A stretch of 64,000 nucleotides of DNA from Rhodanobacter sp. L36 (GTDB lineage Bacteria; Pseudomonadota; Gammaproteobacteria; Xanthomonadales; Rhodanobacteraceae), in the NCBI RefSeq assembly GCF_009765755.1, contig NZ_LMUV01000011.1:721425-785424 (forward strand), written 5' to 3'. Position numbers and translations under genes: made by a program. Below are positions 40,701 through 50,066 of the stretch, one piece after another. How positions within the stretch are numbered: position 1 is the first letter of the stretch; the number at the start of each line of letters is the position of its first letter. Below the pieces are notes generated by a model. It saw nothing but the letters and a program-made list of their open reading frames with translations. It ran no database searches and was not told the origin of the DNA.

Positions 40701-43700
40701 CAGTGTGGCCGCGGCCGCGCAGACAATGGTTTCCAGCAATGACTGGCTAGTCGGCTACAAGGCCGTCGACAGCCTCGACTACATCACGCGCAGCAGTCCG
40801 CGCACCGTGCATCTGGTCGCGATCAATCCGCTGGCCAAGGCCTTTGCACTCGGCGGGCTGAAGTCACAATTGATCGAGCGTCGCTTTGTATCGGTGCTGA
40901 CCAAGCAGGATTCGGGCATCTACAAATACGAATCCAAGCTCAAGGAAATTCCGATCAGCGAGCAGCCGCTGGCGATTCCCGCAGCCGGCATGGATTACCC
41001 GTTGCCGACCGACAAACCCGGCAATTACGCGTTGGTGATCCGACGCGCGACCGACCACATCGAAGTGAATCGCGTCGAGTACGCAGTAGCCGGCGATGCC
41101 AACGTCTCGCGCTCGCTGGATCGCAACGCCGAGCTGCAGCTCAACCTGAGCAAGCAGGATTACGCGCAGGGCGAGCCGGTCGAAATCGCCATTCGTGCGC
41201 CATACGCGGGCAGTGGTTTGATCACCATCGAGCGCGACAAGGTCTATGCGCACGCGTGGTTTCATGCCGATACCACCAGTTCGGTGCAGCACATCACCGT
41301 GCCTGCGGATTTCGAGGGCAACGGCTACATCAATGTGCAGTACATCCGCGACCCATCGTCCGACGAAGTGTTCATGAGTCCGCTGAGCTATGGCGTGGTG
41401 CCGTTCTCGGTGAACCTCGATGCTCGGCGCAACGCAATCACGGTCGATGCGCCCGCGCTAGCGAAGCCTGGCGAAACCGTCACCTTCAGGCTGCATTCGA
41501 CGCAGCCGACCAAGGCGGTGGTGTTCGCGGTGGACGAAGGCATCCTGCAGGTTGCGCGCTACAAGCTGGGCGATCCGCTGAAGTTCTTTTTCCGCAAGCG
41601 CATGCTGGAAGTCGGCACCTCGCAGATCCTCGATTTGATCCTGCCGGACTTCGAAAAGCTGATGGCGATGGCCGCCCCCGGTGGCGATGCCGACGGTGCC
41701 ATCGGACGCCAGCTGAATCCGTTCAAGCGCAAGCGCGACAAGCCGGTGGTGTACTGGTCCGGCATCGTCGACGTGGATGGCGAGAAAGATTTCAGCTACA
41801 GCGTGCCGGATTATTTCAACGGCAAGCTGCGCGTAATGGCGGTGTCCGTGTCGCCGGAGCGCATCGGCACGTTCGAAGGCTCGACCACCGTGCGCGGCGA
41901 TTTCGTGCTGTCGCCGAACGTGCCGACCACGCTGGCACCCGGTGACGAAGCGGAAGTCAGCACCGGCGTTGCCAACAACCTGACAGGACTCAATGGCAAG
42001 CAGGTGCCTGTCGTCGTCACGCTCAAGACAGGGCCGCAACTGCAGGTTGTCGGACCGGCGACGCAAAGCATCTCGCTCGGCGAAATGCGCGAAGGCGTGG
42101 CCACGTTCCACGTCAAGGCGACCGACGTGCTTGGCTCGGGCAACCTCGCTTTCAGCGCGGGCTACGCGGGCAAATCGGCAAAGCAGGGCGTGGATGTTTC
42201 GGTGCGCCCGGCGTCGGCGTATCGCACGCAGGTCGACATCGGCCGCATCGACGCAGGCGACAAGCTCGATCTGAAAGATTTGCGCAAACTCTACGATGCG
42301 TATGCATCGCGCGACGCGGCCATCTCGACCGTGCCGGTGGTGCTGGCGCAAGGGCTCACCGCGTATCTGGTGAACTATCAGAACTACTGCAGCGAGCAGC
42401 TGATCAGCCAGGCGATGCCGCGGCTGGTGGTCGGCAAGTGGCCGGTGGTCCCTGTATTCGCGCATGCATTGCAACCGGCCTTCAGCGAAAAGAAGATCAC
42501 CAACGATCAGGCGCTGTCGAACTTCCTCGACGTGCTTCATTCGCGCCAGAACGGGCAGGGTGGTTTTGGCGTGTGGTCGGCGACACCCGATTCCGAACCG
42601 TTCGTTTCCGCCTATGCGATGCATTTCCTGCTGGAGGCGCGCGATCGCGGCGTCGCCGTGCCGAAGGACATGCTCGATGCAGGCAACAAATACCTGCATC
42701 AGCTGGCCAGCGACGAGAGCCTCGATTCGCTGAAGGATCTGCGTCAGCGCGCGTATGCCGTTTACCTGCTGACACGCCAGGGCAATGTCACCACCAACGA
42801 TCTGGCGGCGGTGCAGAAGCGCCTGCAGGATGCGTTCCCCAACGACTGGAAAAACGATCTGGCCGCTGCGTGGCTGGCGGCGTCGTATGAGTTGCTCAAG
42901 CAGGACAAGGAAGCCAACCAGCTCATCGCCGGTCCGCAGAAAGCGCTCGAACGAAAGCTGTCCAGGGAGACCTATGTCTACAGCTATTACTACGATCCGC
43001 TGACGCGCGATGCCAGCGTTCTGTATCTGCTGTCGAAGTATTTCCCGGAGCGCGCCAAGGCCTTGTCACCACATGTGATGGAAAACATCGCCTGGCCGCT
43101 GGCGAACAACGAGTTCAACACGCTGTCATCGTCGATGACCGTTCTGGCGCTCGACGCCTATGCGGCGCAGAACGCCCACGACCTCGACAAGCTCGGCATC
43201 GTCGAACTGCATGCGGATGGCAGCGCCAAATCCATCGCCGCGATCCAGGGCAACCTGGTGCAGGCCGGAACGTGGGGCGGCCCAGCCACCGGTCTGCGCT
43301 TCACCAACGGCAGTTCGGTGGCGGCTTGGCATGTGGCGAGCCAGGGCGGTTACGACCGCAACGCTCCGGACAAGGCGATCAAGGACGGCATCGAGATCGT
43401 GCGCGAATACACCGACAGCAAGGGCAAGACGCTCGACACGATCAACGTCGGCGAGGAAATAGACGTCCATGTGAAAATCCGCGCCACCGGTGATCAGGGC
43501 GTGGGCAACGTGGCCATCGTCGATCTCCTGCCGGGCGGATTCGAGCCGGTGATCGAGCCGCCGCCGGTGGTGACCGACCAGCAATCGACAGATGCGCAGA
43601 CCGACGACGGCGGCGACAGCACGGTGAAGCCGACGGCATGGCGTTCGCCGATCGGCCTGTCCACGTCCACATGGCAGCCGGATTATGCCGACATCCGCGA

Positions 43701-43881
43701 AGATCGCGTCGTGATCTACGGCACTGCCACGCCGGACGTGCGCGAGTTCGTCTATCGCATCAAGGCGGACAGCGTCGGCAAGTTCATCGTGCCGCCGGCG
43801 TACGGCGAATCGATGTACGACCGGGCGATCCAGGCGCGCTCGCCGGGTGGCAGCACCTTGATGGTGGTGAACAAGCCTTGA
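37783..43881 (+). CDS. Bacterial alpha-2-macroglobulin, membrane-anchored (YfhM/MagD-like)
   Basis: Giant periplasmic protease trap of 2032 residues, thought to protect the cell after envelope damage. The start at 37783 has GGGGAG 5-10 nt upstream. There is no lipobox; instead a cytoplasmic Arg-rich N-terminus leads to one membrane helix at about 55-77. A series of MG beta-sandwich domains follows. A low-complexity Ala/Lys/Ser/Glu linker interrupts them at about 560-636. The thioester motif CSEQ lies at Cys1536-Gln1539 in the helical TED domain. A C-terminal receptor-binding-like domain completes the fold. E. coli YfhM, by contrast, is a 1653-residue lipoprotein. pbpC, its usual partner, lies 2 kb downstream. 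Confidence 0.93.
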   Translation: MDLLRFLLVLPVRLVRGLLRSIGLVLRPLVGNVSWSAPAWARATGAAVRRRPRRFAVGFLAALVVLTAGWFGWQWYVHRPKPIEPERITFEAKVPALTEYVAQPGGNPKITIHPLQVDFSRSAAPIELVGKPVSKGITVQPALKGQWSWLDDHTLRFVPAEDWPVGAHVNVKFDVSQAFAPHVLMADDQLSFDMPKFAAIFGKGEFYQDPQDATAKKTIVPVNFNYPVDAAQFEKRVELALADKDGKFGAPLKFTVTYDAFKLNAWIHSQPLALPRDSGAVLLKLEDGVRSSRGGDGTRDDMKTTVGVPGLYSLAIQDISPTLVDNDKYEPEQVLVTNVSGTVRGSELATLTKAWILPTRKVDAEQSDSNTPYDWDVSEVSEAVLRQSQALPLELVPTENDFAELQSFKYHATPGQRIYVRVGAGLKSFGGYVLGKPTAQTFTVPDYPKLLRFMADGSLLSLSGSKRISVVSRNMPGMQLEIGRVLPDQLQHLVSLNQGTYTHPELSYGFSEDHIVERFQQKQAFPKGEPGKAHYEGVDLGQYLKEGKRGVFLLHLSGYDPAAEAKKKAAAAKAKAKELEGTAPAAAGEPASADSSVDNMATADDSSDAESSNASSDGEGEGSEGDSSSTPMPTDTRLIVVTDLGMLVKRSLDGSQDVFVQSIHTGQPVDGASVSVLAVNGQTLYTQSSTSDGVVHFPTFKGLEREKKPVMYVVKKGDDLSFLPIAGTDRQLDYSRFDIGGEPNAVNQGQLSGYLFSDRGIYRPGDLFHIGLIVRAASWSRSVAGIPLQAEIVDPRGVTVKQQALTMDASGFGELDYTPAETAPTGTWTVNLYIVKDGKADAQIGSTSVQVKEFLPDRMKVEAKLSQQAPEGWVKPDQLKGLVDVMNLFGTPAAARRVEASLTLRPAWPAFHSWPDYHFYDVRRAKDGYEESLQDGQTDEKGHAEFDFDLKKYADATYQLYFLSKAYEAEGGRSVAAAAQTMVSSNDWLVGYKAVDSLDYITRSSPRTVHLVAINPLAKAFALGGLKSQLIERRFVSVLTKQDSGIYKYESKLKEIPISEQPLAIPAAGMDYPLPTDKPGNYALVIRRATDHIEVNRVEYAVAGDANVSRSLDRNAELQLNLSKQDYAQGEPVEIAIRAPYAGSGLITIERDKVYAHAWFHADTTSSVQHITVPADFEGNGYINVQYIRDPSSDEVFMSPLSYGVVPFSVNLDARRNAITVDAPALAKPGETVTFRLHSTQPTKAVVFAVDEGILQVARYKLGDPLKFFFRKRMLEVGTSQILDLILPDFEKLMAMAAPGGDADGAIGRQLNPFKRKRDKPVVYWSGIVDVDGEKDFSYSVPDYFNGKLRVMAVSVSPERIGTFEGSTTVRGDFVLSPNVPTTLAPGDEAEVSTGVANNLTGLNGKQVPVVVTLKTGPQLQVVGPATQSISLGEMREGVATFHVKATDVLGSGNLAFSAGYAGKSAKQGVDVSVRPASAYRTQVDIGRIDAGDKLDLKDLRKLYDAYASRDAAISTVPVVLAQGLTAYLVNYQNYCSEQLISQAMPRLVVGKWPVVPVFAHALQPAFSEKKITNDQALSNFLDVLHSRQNGQGGFGVWSATPDSEPFVSAYAMHFLLEARDRGVAVPKDMLDAGNKYLHQLASDESLDSLKDLRQRAYAVYLLTRQGNVTTNDLAAVQKRLQDAFPNDWKNDLAAAWLAASYELLKQDKEANQLIAGPQKALERKLSRETYVYSYYYDPLTRDASVLYLLSKYFPERAKALSPHVMENIAWPLANNEFNTLSSSMTVLALDAYAAQNAHDLDKLGIVELHADGSAKSIAAIQGNLVQAGTWGGPATGLRFTNGSSVAAWHVASQGGYDRNAPDKAIKDGIEIVREYTDSKGKTLDTINVGEEIDVHVKIRATGDQGVGNVAIVDLLPGGFEPVIEPPPVVTDQQSTDAQTDDGGDSTVKPTAWRSPIGLSTSTWQPDYADIREDRVVIYGTATPDVREFVYRIKADSVGKFIVPPAYGESMYDRAIQARSPGGSTLMVVNKP

Positions 43882-43889
43882 TGGAAAGG

Positions 43890-43917
43890 TCGCCCTCTTT
43901 CTTCGGGAAGAGGGCGA
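43890..43917. terminator. UUCG-capped hairpin between convergent genes
   Basis: TCGCCCTCTTTC-TTCG-GGAAGAGGGCGA has a 12-bp stem with a C(UUCG)G tetraloop, right after the macroglobulin stop. No clear T run is present on either side, so it is a terminator-like or mRNA-stabilising element serving both converging transcripts. Confidence 0.6.
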
Positions 43918-43956
43918 TGCGGCAGCATCACTGAAAGCGCGCAGCGATGTGAAATT

Positions 43957-44736
43957 TCATCTGGCCGAACCAAGCAATTGCACGAAACGCGCGAGTTCCA
44001 CATCGCCCATGTCGGAGACGATCGCCGCCGGCTGGCTTCCGAGCATCACGGTTTCCATCACGTAACCCTGCGACTCGATCCGTTTTCCCTGCGGCGGAGC
44101 ATCGTTTTGCGAAAGCACGAACACGTCGATCACGTGGTGTCCATGCCGATAGACCAGTACAGGCACACGCGCGCTGCCGACGTAATCGATGCGTCCACCC
44201 GCGAGCGCGAATCCCTGTGCTGCAAAATCCTGCACCGCGGGCGCGACGGCGATCTTCCCTTCGAACCACGGCTTCACCGTGTGCTGATCGGTCGATACAA
44301 CATCGTAGGGCGAGTTCGCGGCAAGCGCTCGCCAGTGGCCGGCGAATACGTCGCGCGCGACTTGATCACGGGCATCGCCAGCGGCGCCTGCTTGATTCCA
44401 CGCGGGGACGAACACGCTGCCCGCCGCGAACATGATGACCCACGATGCCGCCAACGCAAGCCAGCGTGCACGGGGCATGCGGAAGGTTGCTGTCGGAGTC
44501 GCTGCTGTCGCGGCACGGGCGGCAAGATCCTTGCGAATGCGTGCGCGCAGCAACTCCGGTGCCGCATGACGCGAGGCTTCATCGCGCAAACGGGTGCGCA
44601 AGGTATCGAGTCCGACCAGTACATCGCGACAATCCGCACAGCCATCGAGATGTGCTTCCAGTTCGCGGCTGCTCACGCGATCGAGCTCGCCGTCGAAGTA
44701 CAAGGGCAGCAGTTCACTGGCGGTTTTACAGTCCAT
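43957..44736 (-). CDS. Zinc-finger (ZAS) anti-sigma factor
   Basis: Membrane protein that should hold the neighbouring ECF sigma factor inactive. The 259-residue protein has an N-terminal ZAS domain with HLDGCADC (His-x3-Cys-x2-Cys). A single membrane helix (WLALAASWVIMFAAGSVFV) and a periplasmic C-terminal domain follow. The C-terminal part contains GRIDYVGSARVPVLVYRHGH and a final VSDMGDVELARFVQLL. The ATG at 44736 lies inside the sigma gene (11-nt overlap), giving balanced synthesis. The signal sensed is unknown. Confidence 0.88.
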   Translation of the reverse strand: MDCKTASELLPLYFDGELDRVSSRELEAHLDGCADCRDVLVGLDTLRTRLRDEASRHAAPELLRARIRKDLAARAATAATPTATFRMPRARWLALAASWVIMFAAGSVFVPAWNQAGAAGDARDQVARDVFAGHWRALAANSPYDVVSTDQHTVKPWFEGKIAVAPAVQDFAAQGFALAGGRIDYVGSARVPVLVYRHGHHVIDVFVLSQNDAPPQGKRIESQGYVMETVMLGSQPAAIVSDMGDVELARFVQLLGSAR

Positions 44737-45280
44737 GGGGAACCTGACTCGTGGCGTGTTCGGCAAGGGCTTTTTGCAACAGCGCGCGACCGCGGGCGAG
44801 ACGCGACATCACGGTGCCGATCGGCATCTCCAGCACGTCGGCGATTTCCCGATACGACAATTCCTCGATCTCGCGCAGGATCAACACCTCGCGGAAATTC
44901 AACGGAAGCTCCTGCAAATGGCGGTTGACCAGGCTCTGTCGCTGCGCGCTATCGATGCGATTTTCGACATCGTCCGCTTCGCTGCGCGGCAACCAACGTT
45001 CGGCCGTTGCCGGCGCATCGTCGATCGCAATGTCCCGCTTGGTCTTGTTGCGCGTCGCCAGCCGCGCCAGGCAGCAGTTGCGCACGATGGCAAGCCACCA
45101 CGCGCGTTCATTGCCGCCGGCGTACGTCGTCGCGGCACGCACCGCGCGCAGGTAGGCGTCATGCACGGCATCGGTCGCCTCGTGTTCGTTGCCGAGCAAC
45201 CAGCGACCGAGATTGTAGGCAGCATCGAGATGGCGCAACGCCATATCGTCGATGAAGCCTTGATCGATGATCGAACTCAT
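44726..45280 (-). CDS. ECF-family RNA polymerase sigma factor
   Basis: A 184-residue sigma factor with only regions 2 and 4. Region 2 comprises LDAAYNLGRWLLGNEHEATDAVHDAYLRA and ERAWWLAIVRNCCLARL. Region 4 comprises LPLNFREVLILREIEELSYREIADVLEMPIGTVMSRLARGRALLQ. It is the middle gene of a b561-sigma-anti-sigma cassette, with 21 bp to the upstream cytochrome b561 gene and an overlap with the anti-sigma gene. Release from the membrane ZAS protein would switch on its regulon. A GGGAATAA sequence on the minus strand (45918-45911) upstream of b561 might be an ECF -35 box, weakly supported. Confidence 0.92.
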   Translation of the reverse strand: MSSIIDQGFIDDMALRHLDAAYNLGRWLLGNEHEATDAVHDAYLRAVRAATTYAGGNERAWWLAIVRNCCLARLATRNKTKRDIAIDDAPATAERWLPRSEADDVENRIDSAQRQSLVNRHLQELPLNFREVLILREIEELSYREIADVLEMPIGTVMSRLARGRALLQKALAEHATSQVPHGL

Positions 45281-45301
45281 GCGCGCCGCATCGTGTGCTG
45301 G

Positions 45302-45844
45302 TTATCGGCGCAGCATACGCTGCAGCACGCCATCACGGTCGATGAGCCGATGCTTCAACGCCGCGCCGATATGGCCGACCACGAGCACGCACAGTACCCA
45401 GACCAACGTCTCGTGCAGCGCATGGGTGAACAGCCGCAGCGGTTCATCCTTGCCGATGAAAACGGGCAGGTTTCCGAGCCCGAAGAAATTCACCGCATGT
45501 GCGCCGGCGAGCCGGTGCACATAGCCCGAAAGTGGCACGATCAGCATCAGCACGTACAACGTCCAGTGAAGGATGTGAGCGATGCTCCGCTGCCATGTCG
45601 CGATGGTTGCGGGCAGGGCAGGTGGGCGATGTGTGAGGCGCCAGCCGAGCCGCGCAATCGCCAGCATGAAGATCAAGCTGCCGATGGAAGCGTGATAGAA
45701 CAGCGCCTGGTCGTGTGTCGGCGCTGTTTTCGGAAAGCTCGCCATGTAGAAGCCCAGCGCCACGTTGAGAAGGATGAGCAGGGCGATCAGCCAGTGCATG
45801 GTGATCGCGACTCGGGTGTAGGAAGAAGGAACCGGAACGGACAT
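45302..45844 (-). CDS. Cytochrome b561
   Basis: Inner-membrane dihaem b cytochrome, 180 residues with four membrane helices. Likely haem ligands are His17 (VAITMHWLIALLILLNVALG), the His in FYHASIGSLIFML, and the His residues of HILHWTLYVLMLIVPLSGYV and LFTHALHETLVWVLCVLVVG. E. coli CybB of this family oxidises superoxide and passes electrons to ubiquinone. It is the first gene of the sigma/anti-sigma cassette, so it may be both member and target of that regulon. It is divergent from pbpC. Confidence 0.9.
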   Translation of the reverse strand: MSVPVPSSYTRVAITMHWLIALLILLNVALGFYMASFPKTAPTHDQALFYHASIGSLIFMLAIARLGWRLTHRPPALPATIATWQRSIAHILHWTLYVLMLIVPLSGYVHRLAGAHAVNFFGLGNLPVFIGKDEPLRLFTHALHETLVWVLCVLVVGHIGAALKHRLIDRDGVLQRMLRR

Positions 45845-45951
45845 GAAAACCTCGCAGGTGCGGCAACGGAAATGATGCGGCCGAACTACAAGATCAATCA
45901 GGCCGCGGTTTTATTCCCGACGTGTTTTTCTGCGAGGCGAGCGGTCGCCGA

Positions 45952-48351
45952 ATGAGCCTGTTCTCGTCACTGCAACGCGTCGCGCAGCCTGCATCGTCGT
46001 GGGTGCGTCGCTGGCAGAACTGGTTGGTGGGTTTCGCGTTGCTGGCGCTGGCGGTGCTTGCCTGTCGGCTGTGGCCGCACTCGCCTCTGCGCGACTGGCA
46101 GTCATCGTCCACCGCGGTTTACGACGACCACGGACGGCTGATGCGGTTGACGCTGGCCAGTGACGATCGCTATCGCCTGTGGGTTCCAATGCAGGATGTT
46201 TCCCCGCAACTGGTTGATGGCGTGTTGCTGCACGAGGACCGCTGGTTTCGCTGGCATCCGGGGTTCAACGTCTATGGTTTGGCGCGCGGCGCGTGGATCA
46301 CTTACGTGCGTCACGGCAATCCGCAGGGTGGTTCGACCATCACCATGCAGCTCGCGCGGCTGATGTGGAAACTCAACACGCGTTCGCCGTTGGGCAAGCT
46401 GCAACAGATCGCGCGCGCGGTGCAGCTGGAACTGTTTTACTCCAAACGCGACATTCTCGAGGCGTATCTCAATGATGCGCCGTACGGTCGCAATGTCGAA
46501 GGCGTCGGCGCGGCGAGCCTCGCCTACTTCAACAAGTCGGCGACCAACCTGAGTTTGCCCGAGGCGCTTACGCTCGCGGTGATTCCGCAGGACCCGACGC
46601 GACATCTGCAAGGATCGAGCACCGATGCGCCGAACCTGATCAGCCCGCGACTGGCAGCTTCGCGAAATCGTCTCTACGCGCACTGGTTGCAAGGTCATCC
46701 GCGCGATGCGTCGATGAAACCGCTGTTCGCGTTGCCTTTGAATCTTCGACCTCTGTCGCAATTGCCGTTCGAAGCACCGCACGCCGTCGAGCAGGTGCTG
46801 ATGACGCGACAGATCGAAGGCGGCGGTGAGGATTCGCGCGTGACCACCACGATCGATCTCGATCTGCAGCACACGGTGGAGCGACAGCTGACGCACTACA
46901 TCGCCGGCAATCAGTCGCGTGGTTTCCACAACGCCGCGGCAATCCTCATCGACACGCGCGACATGGGCGTCAAGGCGATGGTCGGCTCGGCGAATTATTT
47001 CGACCGTTCGATCCAGGGCCAGGTCAACGGCACGCTGGCGAAACGCTCGCCGGGTTCGACGCTCAAGCCTTTCATCTACGCGCTCGGTTTCGATCAGGGC
47101 GTGCTGCATCCGCAGACGGTGCTGCGCGATGTGCCGACGTCGTTCGGTCCCTACACGCCGGAAAATTTCGACGGCCATTTCCTCGGTCCGATCACCGCGA
47201 CGGATGCGTTGATCCGCAGTCGAAATATTCCCGCCGTCTGGGTGGCGTCGCAGCTGAAGCAGCCGAGCCTTTACCAGTTCCTGCACGACGCTGGCATCAG
47301 CCGCATGGCGAGCGAAAAACATTACGGCCTGGCGCTCGTGCTCGGCGGCGGCGAAGTCACCATGCAGGAACTTGGCGGGCTCTACGCGATGCTGGCCAAT
47401 CGTGGTGAATTGAAACCGCTGCGTCTGCTCGCCAGCGATCCGCCGTCCGACGGCACGCGCATGCTCAGCGACGAAGCGAGCTTCATGGTGATGGACATGC
47501 TTCGGCAGAATCCGCGCCCGGACGAAACCACCGGCGCACAACCTTCGCATCTGCCGGTGTACTGGAAAACCGGCACGTCATGGGCGTTCCGCGATGCGTG
47601 GACCGCAGGCAGTTTCGGGCCTTACGTGCTGGTCGTCTGGATCGGCAATTTCGACAGCACCGGCAACCCGGCGTTCGTCGGCGTGGATGCCGCCGCGCCA
47701 TTGTTTTTCCAGATCATCGACGCGTTGCACGCCGAACGTCCGCAGCTTGCCGAACCGATTCGGCACATGCCGGCCAATCTCAAGCGCGTGTCAATCTGCC
47801 TCGCCAGCGGCGACCTTCCGAATCAGTGGTGTCCGCAGAAAGGCATGACCTGGTTCATTCCCGGCAAGTCGCCGATACGCGTCAGCAACGTGCATCGGCC
47901 GGTGGTCATCGACGACAGCACCGGCCAGCCGGCGTGCCCGCCGTATGCGAACAAGCGAACGCATGTGGAGGTCTACGAATTCTGGCCGTCCGATTTGCAA
48001 CACGTGTTTGCGCAAGCCGGCATTCCGCGCCGCAAGCCACCGCAGAATCCGGATTGCAGCAACGCCGGCGCACCCGATGGCGATGCGCCGCAGATCACCT
48101 CGCCACTGCGCGGAACGACTTACGCGATACGGCTGACTCGACTCGGACAGGAACGCATCGCCTTCACCGCAACCACCGACGCCGACGCACACACGCTGTA
48201 CTGGTTCGTCAACGACGCGTACGTCGGGCGAAGTGCGCCGGGTGACTCGCTGTTTTGGCAACCGCAAACCGCCGGCAGTTACAACGTGCGCGTCGTCGAC
48301 GATCACGGCCGCAACGATCAACGGCCGCTCGGCGTGAGCCTGGTCGAGTAG
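45952..48351 (+). CDS. pbpC: Penicillin-binding protein 1C
   Basis: Bifunctional peptidoglycan glycosyltransferase/transpeptidase, 799 residues. After a membrane helix (WLVGFALLALAVLACRLW) comes the GT51 domain with EDRWFRWHPGFN and GGSTITMQLARL. The transpeptidase domain has Ser369-x-x-Lys372 (SPGSTLKPF), SRN and KTGTS at 539-543. A C-terminal BiPBP_C beta domain follows. The ATG at 45952 lies just before MSLFSSLQRV; ten upstream open codons lack support. In many proteobacteria pbpC directly follows the macroglobulin gene, consistent with joint envelope repair. Here the sigma cassette intervenes. Confidence 0.94.
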   Translation: MSLFSSLQRVAQPASSWVRRWQNWLVGFALLALAVLACRLWPHSPLRDWQSSSTAVYDDHGRLMRLTLASDDRYRLWVPMQDVSPQLVDGVLLHEDRWFRWHPGFNVYGLARGAWITYVRHGNPQGGSTITMQLARLMWKLNTRSPLGKLQQIARAVQLELFYSKRDILEAYLNDAPYGRNVEGVGAASLAYFNKSATNLSLPEALTLAVIPQDPTRHLQGSSTDAPNLISPRLAASRNRLYAHWLQGHPRDASMKPLFALPLNLRPLSQLPFEAPHAVEQVLMTRQIEGGGEDSRVTTTIDLDLQHTVERQLTHYIAGNQSRGFHNAAAILIDTRDMGVKAMVGSANYFDRSIQGQVNGTLAKRSPGSTLKPFIYALGFDQGVLHPQTVLRDVPTSFGPYTPENFDGHFLGPITATDALIRSRNIPAVWVASQLKQPSLYQFLHDAGISRMASEKHYGLALVLGGGEVTMQELGGLYAMLANRGELKPLRLLASDPPSDGTRMLSDEASFMVMDMLRQNPRPDETTGAQPSHLPVYWKTGTSWAFRDAWTAGSFGPYVLVVWIGNFDSTGNPAFVGVDAAAPLFFQIIDALHAERPQLAEPIRHMPANLKRVSICLASGDLPNQWCPQKGMTWFIPGKSPIRVSNVHRPVVIDDSTGQPACPPYANKRTHVEVYEFWPSDLQHVFAQAGIPRRKPPQNPDCSNAGAPDGDAPQITSPLRGTTYAIRLTRLGQERIAFTATTDADAHTLYWFVNDAYVGRSAPGDSLFWQPQTAGSYNVRVVDDHGRNDQRPLGVSLVE

Positions 48352-48435
48352 AGGTGACAGGCAGCGTGCGCATCGAGCCGGGAACGCTGCGCTATGCTCG
48401 CGGTCTCGACACCATCCACCAAGGTGTTTGATCCC

Positions 48436-49725
48436 ATGCCAGCCTCCAGGCACCTGTCCTACTACCGGGCGACGGCAACGCCTTACGCTGCGTATGCGCC
48501 GTTGCAAGGCAGCAGCCATGCGCGCGTGGCCATCGTGGGCGGTGGCTTTGCAGGCTTGAACACGGCAATGGGTCTTGCCGAACGTGGCGTGCGCGACGTG
48601 GTGTTGCTGGAGCGAGAAGAAATCGGCTTCGGCGCTTCCGGTCGCAACGGTGGCTTTGTGTTCGCCGGTTATTCGCTCGGCGAACAATCGATGCTGCGGC
48701 AACTCGGCGAGCCGCGCGCGCGCGCCTTGTTCGACCTGACCACGGCCGCCGTGCAACGCATTCGCCAGCGCGTCGTCGATCACGCAATACCGTGCGACAT
48801 GGCCGACAAGGGTGTGATCTGGGCGAACTGGTTTCGAGACCCGGCGGTGTTGCGCCAACGCCAACAATTGTTGGCTGAACATTACGGCGTCGAATGGCAA
48901 TGGTTGCCGCAGGCCGAGTTACGCCAACGCATCCGCAGCGAGCGCTATCACGATGGACTTTACGAACCCGACGCGCTGCATCTGCATCCATTGAATTACG
49001 CGATCGGTTTGGCGGACGCAGCAAGTCATCAGGGCGTGCGCATCCACGAAAACAGCGGCGTGCAAAGCATGTCGCGCGAAGGTCTGCAATGGCGATTGCG
49101 TACTGCACAAGGCGACGTGCTTGCCGATCAGGTCGTGCTCGCCTGTGGCGGTTATCTCGCCGGCCTGCAGAAACCGATCGATCGCGCGATCCTGCCGATC
49201 GCGACTTACGTGATGGTCACCGAGCCGTTGTACGAGCGCATGGACGAATGCCTGCACACGCGCGCCGCCGTCTACGACAGCCGCTTCGCTTTCGACTATT
49301 ACCGACCCTTGCCGGATACGCGGCTGCTGTGGGGCGGTCGCATCTCCGTGCTGAATCGCTCGGCGAGTGCGGTGCAGCGATTGCTCACCAGGGATTTGTT
49401 GCGGGTGTTTCCGCAGTTGAAAGGCATCAAGGTCGATTACGCATGGTCGGGGCTGATGAGTTACGCGCGTCATCAGATGCCGCAGATCGGCAGCGATGGC
49501 AATGGACTCTGGTGGGCGCAGGCGTTCGGTGGTCACGGCCTTGCGCCAACTTGCGCCGCGGGTGAACTGGTGGCGGCGGCGATTGCCGAAGGCGATGACC
49601 GCTGGAAGCAATTCGCCGACTACGGTTTGGACAATGCATTCCGGCCATTCGGTTATGCAGGCGCGCAGGCGCATTACTGGTGGCAGCAAGGCAACGACTG
49701 GTTGAAGACGAGGCTGGAAGGATGA
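48436..49725 (+). CDS. FAD-dependent amino acid/amine oxidase (DAO/PuuB-like)
   Basis: Flavoprotein of 429 residues. It begins [18 protein letters not shown], then the FAD Rossmann motif [33 protein letters not shown] and the C-terminal [20 protein letters not shown]. Overall it resembles gamma-glutamylputrescine oxidase PuuB and related glycine/D-amino acid oxidases. The substrate is not determined, and no puu genes are nearby. The ATG at 48436 has AAGGTG upstream. It overlaps the next gene as ATGA, starting a three-gene coupled set. Confidence 0.85.
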   Translation: MPASRHLSYYRATATPYAAYAPLQGSSHARVAIVGGGFAGLNTAMGLAERGVRDVVLLEREEIGFGASGRNGGFVFAGYSLGEQSMLRQLGEPRARALFDLTTAAVQRIRQRVVDHAIPCDMADKGVIWANWFRDPAVLRQRQQLLAEHYGVEWQWLPQAELRQRIRSERYHDGLYEPDALHLHPLNYAIGLADAASHQGVRIHENSGVQSMSREGLQWRLRTAQGDVLADQVVLACGGYLAGLQKPIDRAILPIATYVMVTEPLYERMDECLHTRAAVYDSRFAFDYYRPLPDTRLLWGGRISVLNRSASAVQRLLTRDLLRVFPQLKGIKVDYAWSGLMSYARHQMPQIGSDGNGLWWAQAFGGHGLAPTCAAGELVAAAIAEGDDRWKQFADYGLDNAFRPFGYAGAQAHYWWQQGNDWLKTRLEG

Positions 49726-50066
49726 GCGAGATATCGAACGAGATCAGCTGGGCCGATTTCGAAAAAGTATTGATCGTCGCCGGCACGGTGACGCGCGTGG
49801 AAGCGTTTCCCGAAGCGCGCAAGCCGGCATGGAAAGTGTGGGCGGATTTCGGCCCGTACGGCGAAAGGAAAACCAGCGCGCAGATCGCCGCTTTGTACGA
49901 CGCCGGTGCGCTGGTCGGCCGGCAGATCGTCGGCGTGATCAATTTTCCGGAAAAGCAGATCGGTCCGTTTCGTTCGCAATTCCTGCTGACCGGATTTCAC
50001 ACCGATGAAGGCGTGGTGATTACCGCGATCGAACGACCCGTACCCAATGGCGCGAGGCTCGCGTGA
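49722..50066 (+). CDS. CsaA-like tRNA-binding-domain protein
   Basis: The 114-residue single-domain protein has the EMAP/tRNA-binding OB fold. Landmarks are [35 protein letters not shown] and [28 protein letters not shown]. Length and sequence fit CsaA, a Bacillus protein described as an export-linked chaperone and tRNA binder. Its role in gammaproteobacteria is unclear. The ATG overlaps the oxidase stop, and its own stop overlaps the acetyltransferase start, so translation is coupled on both sides. Confidence 0.87.
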   Translation: MSEISNEISWADFEKVLIVAGTVTRVEAFPEARKPAWKVWADFGPYGERKTSAQIAALYDAGALVGRQIVGVINFPEKQIGPFRSQFLLTGFHTDEGVVITAIERPVPNGARLA

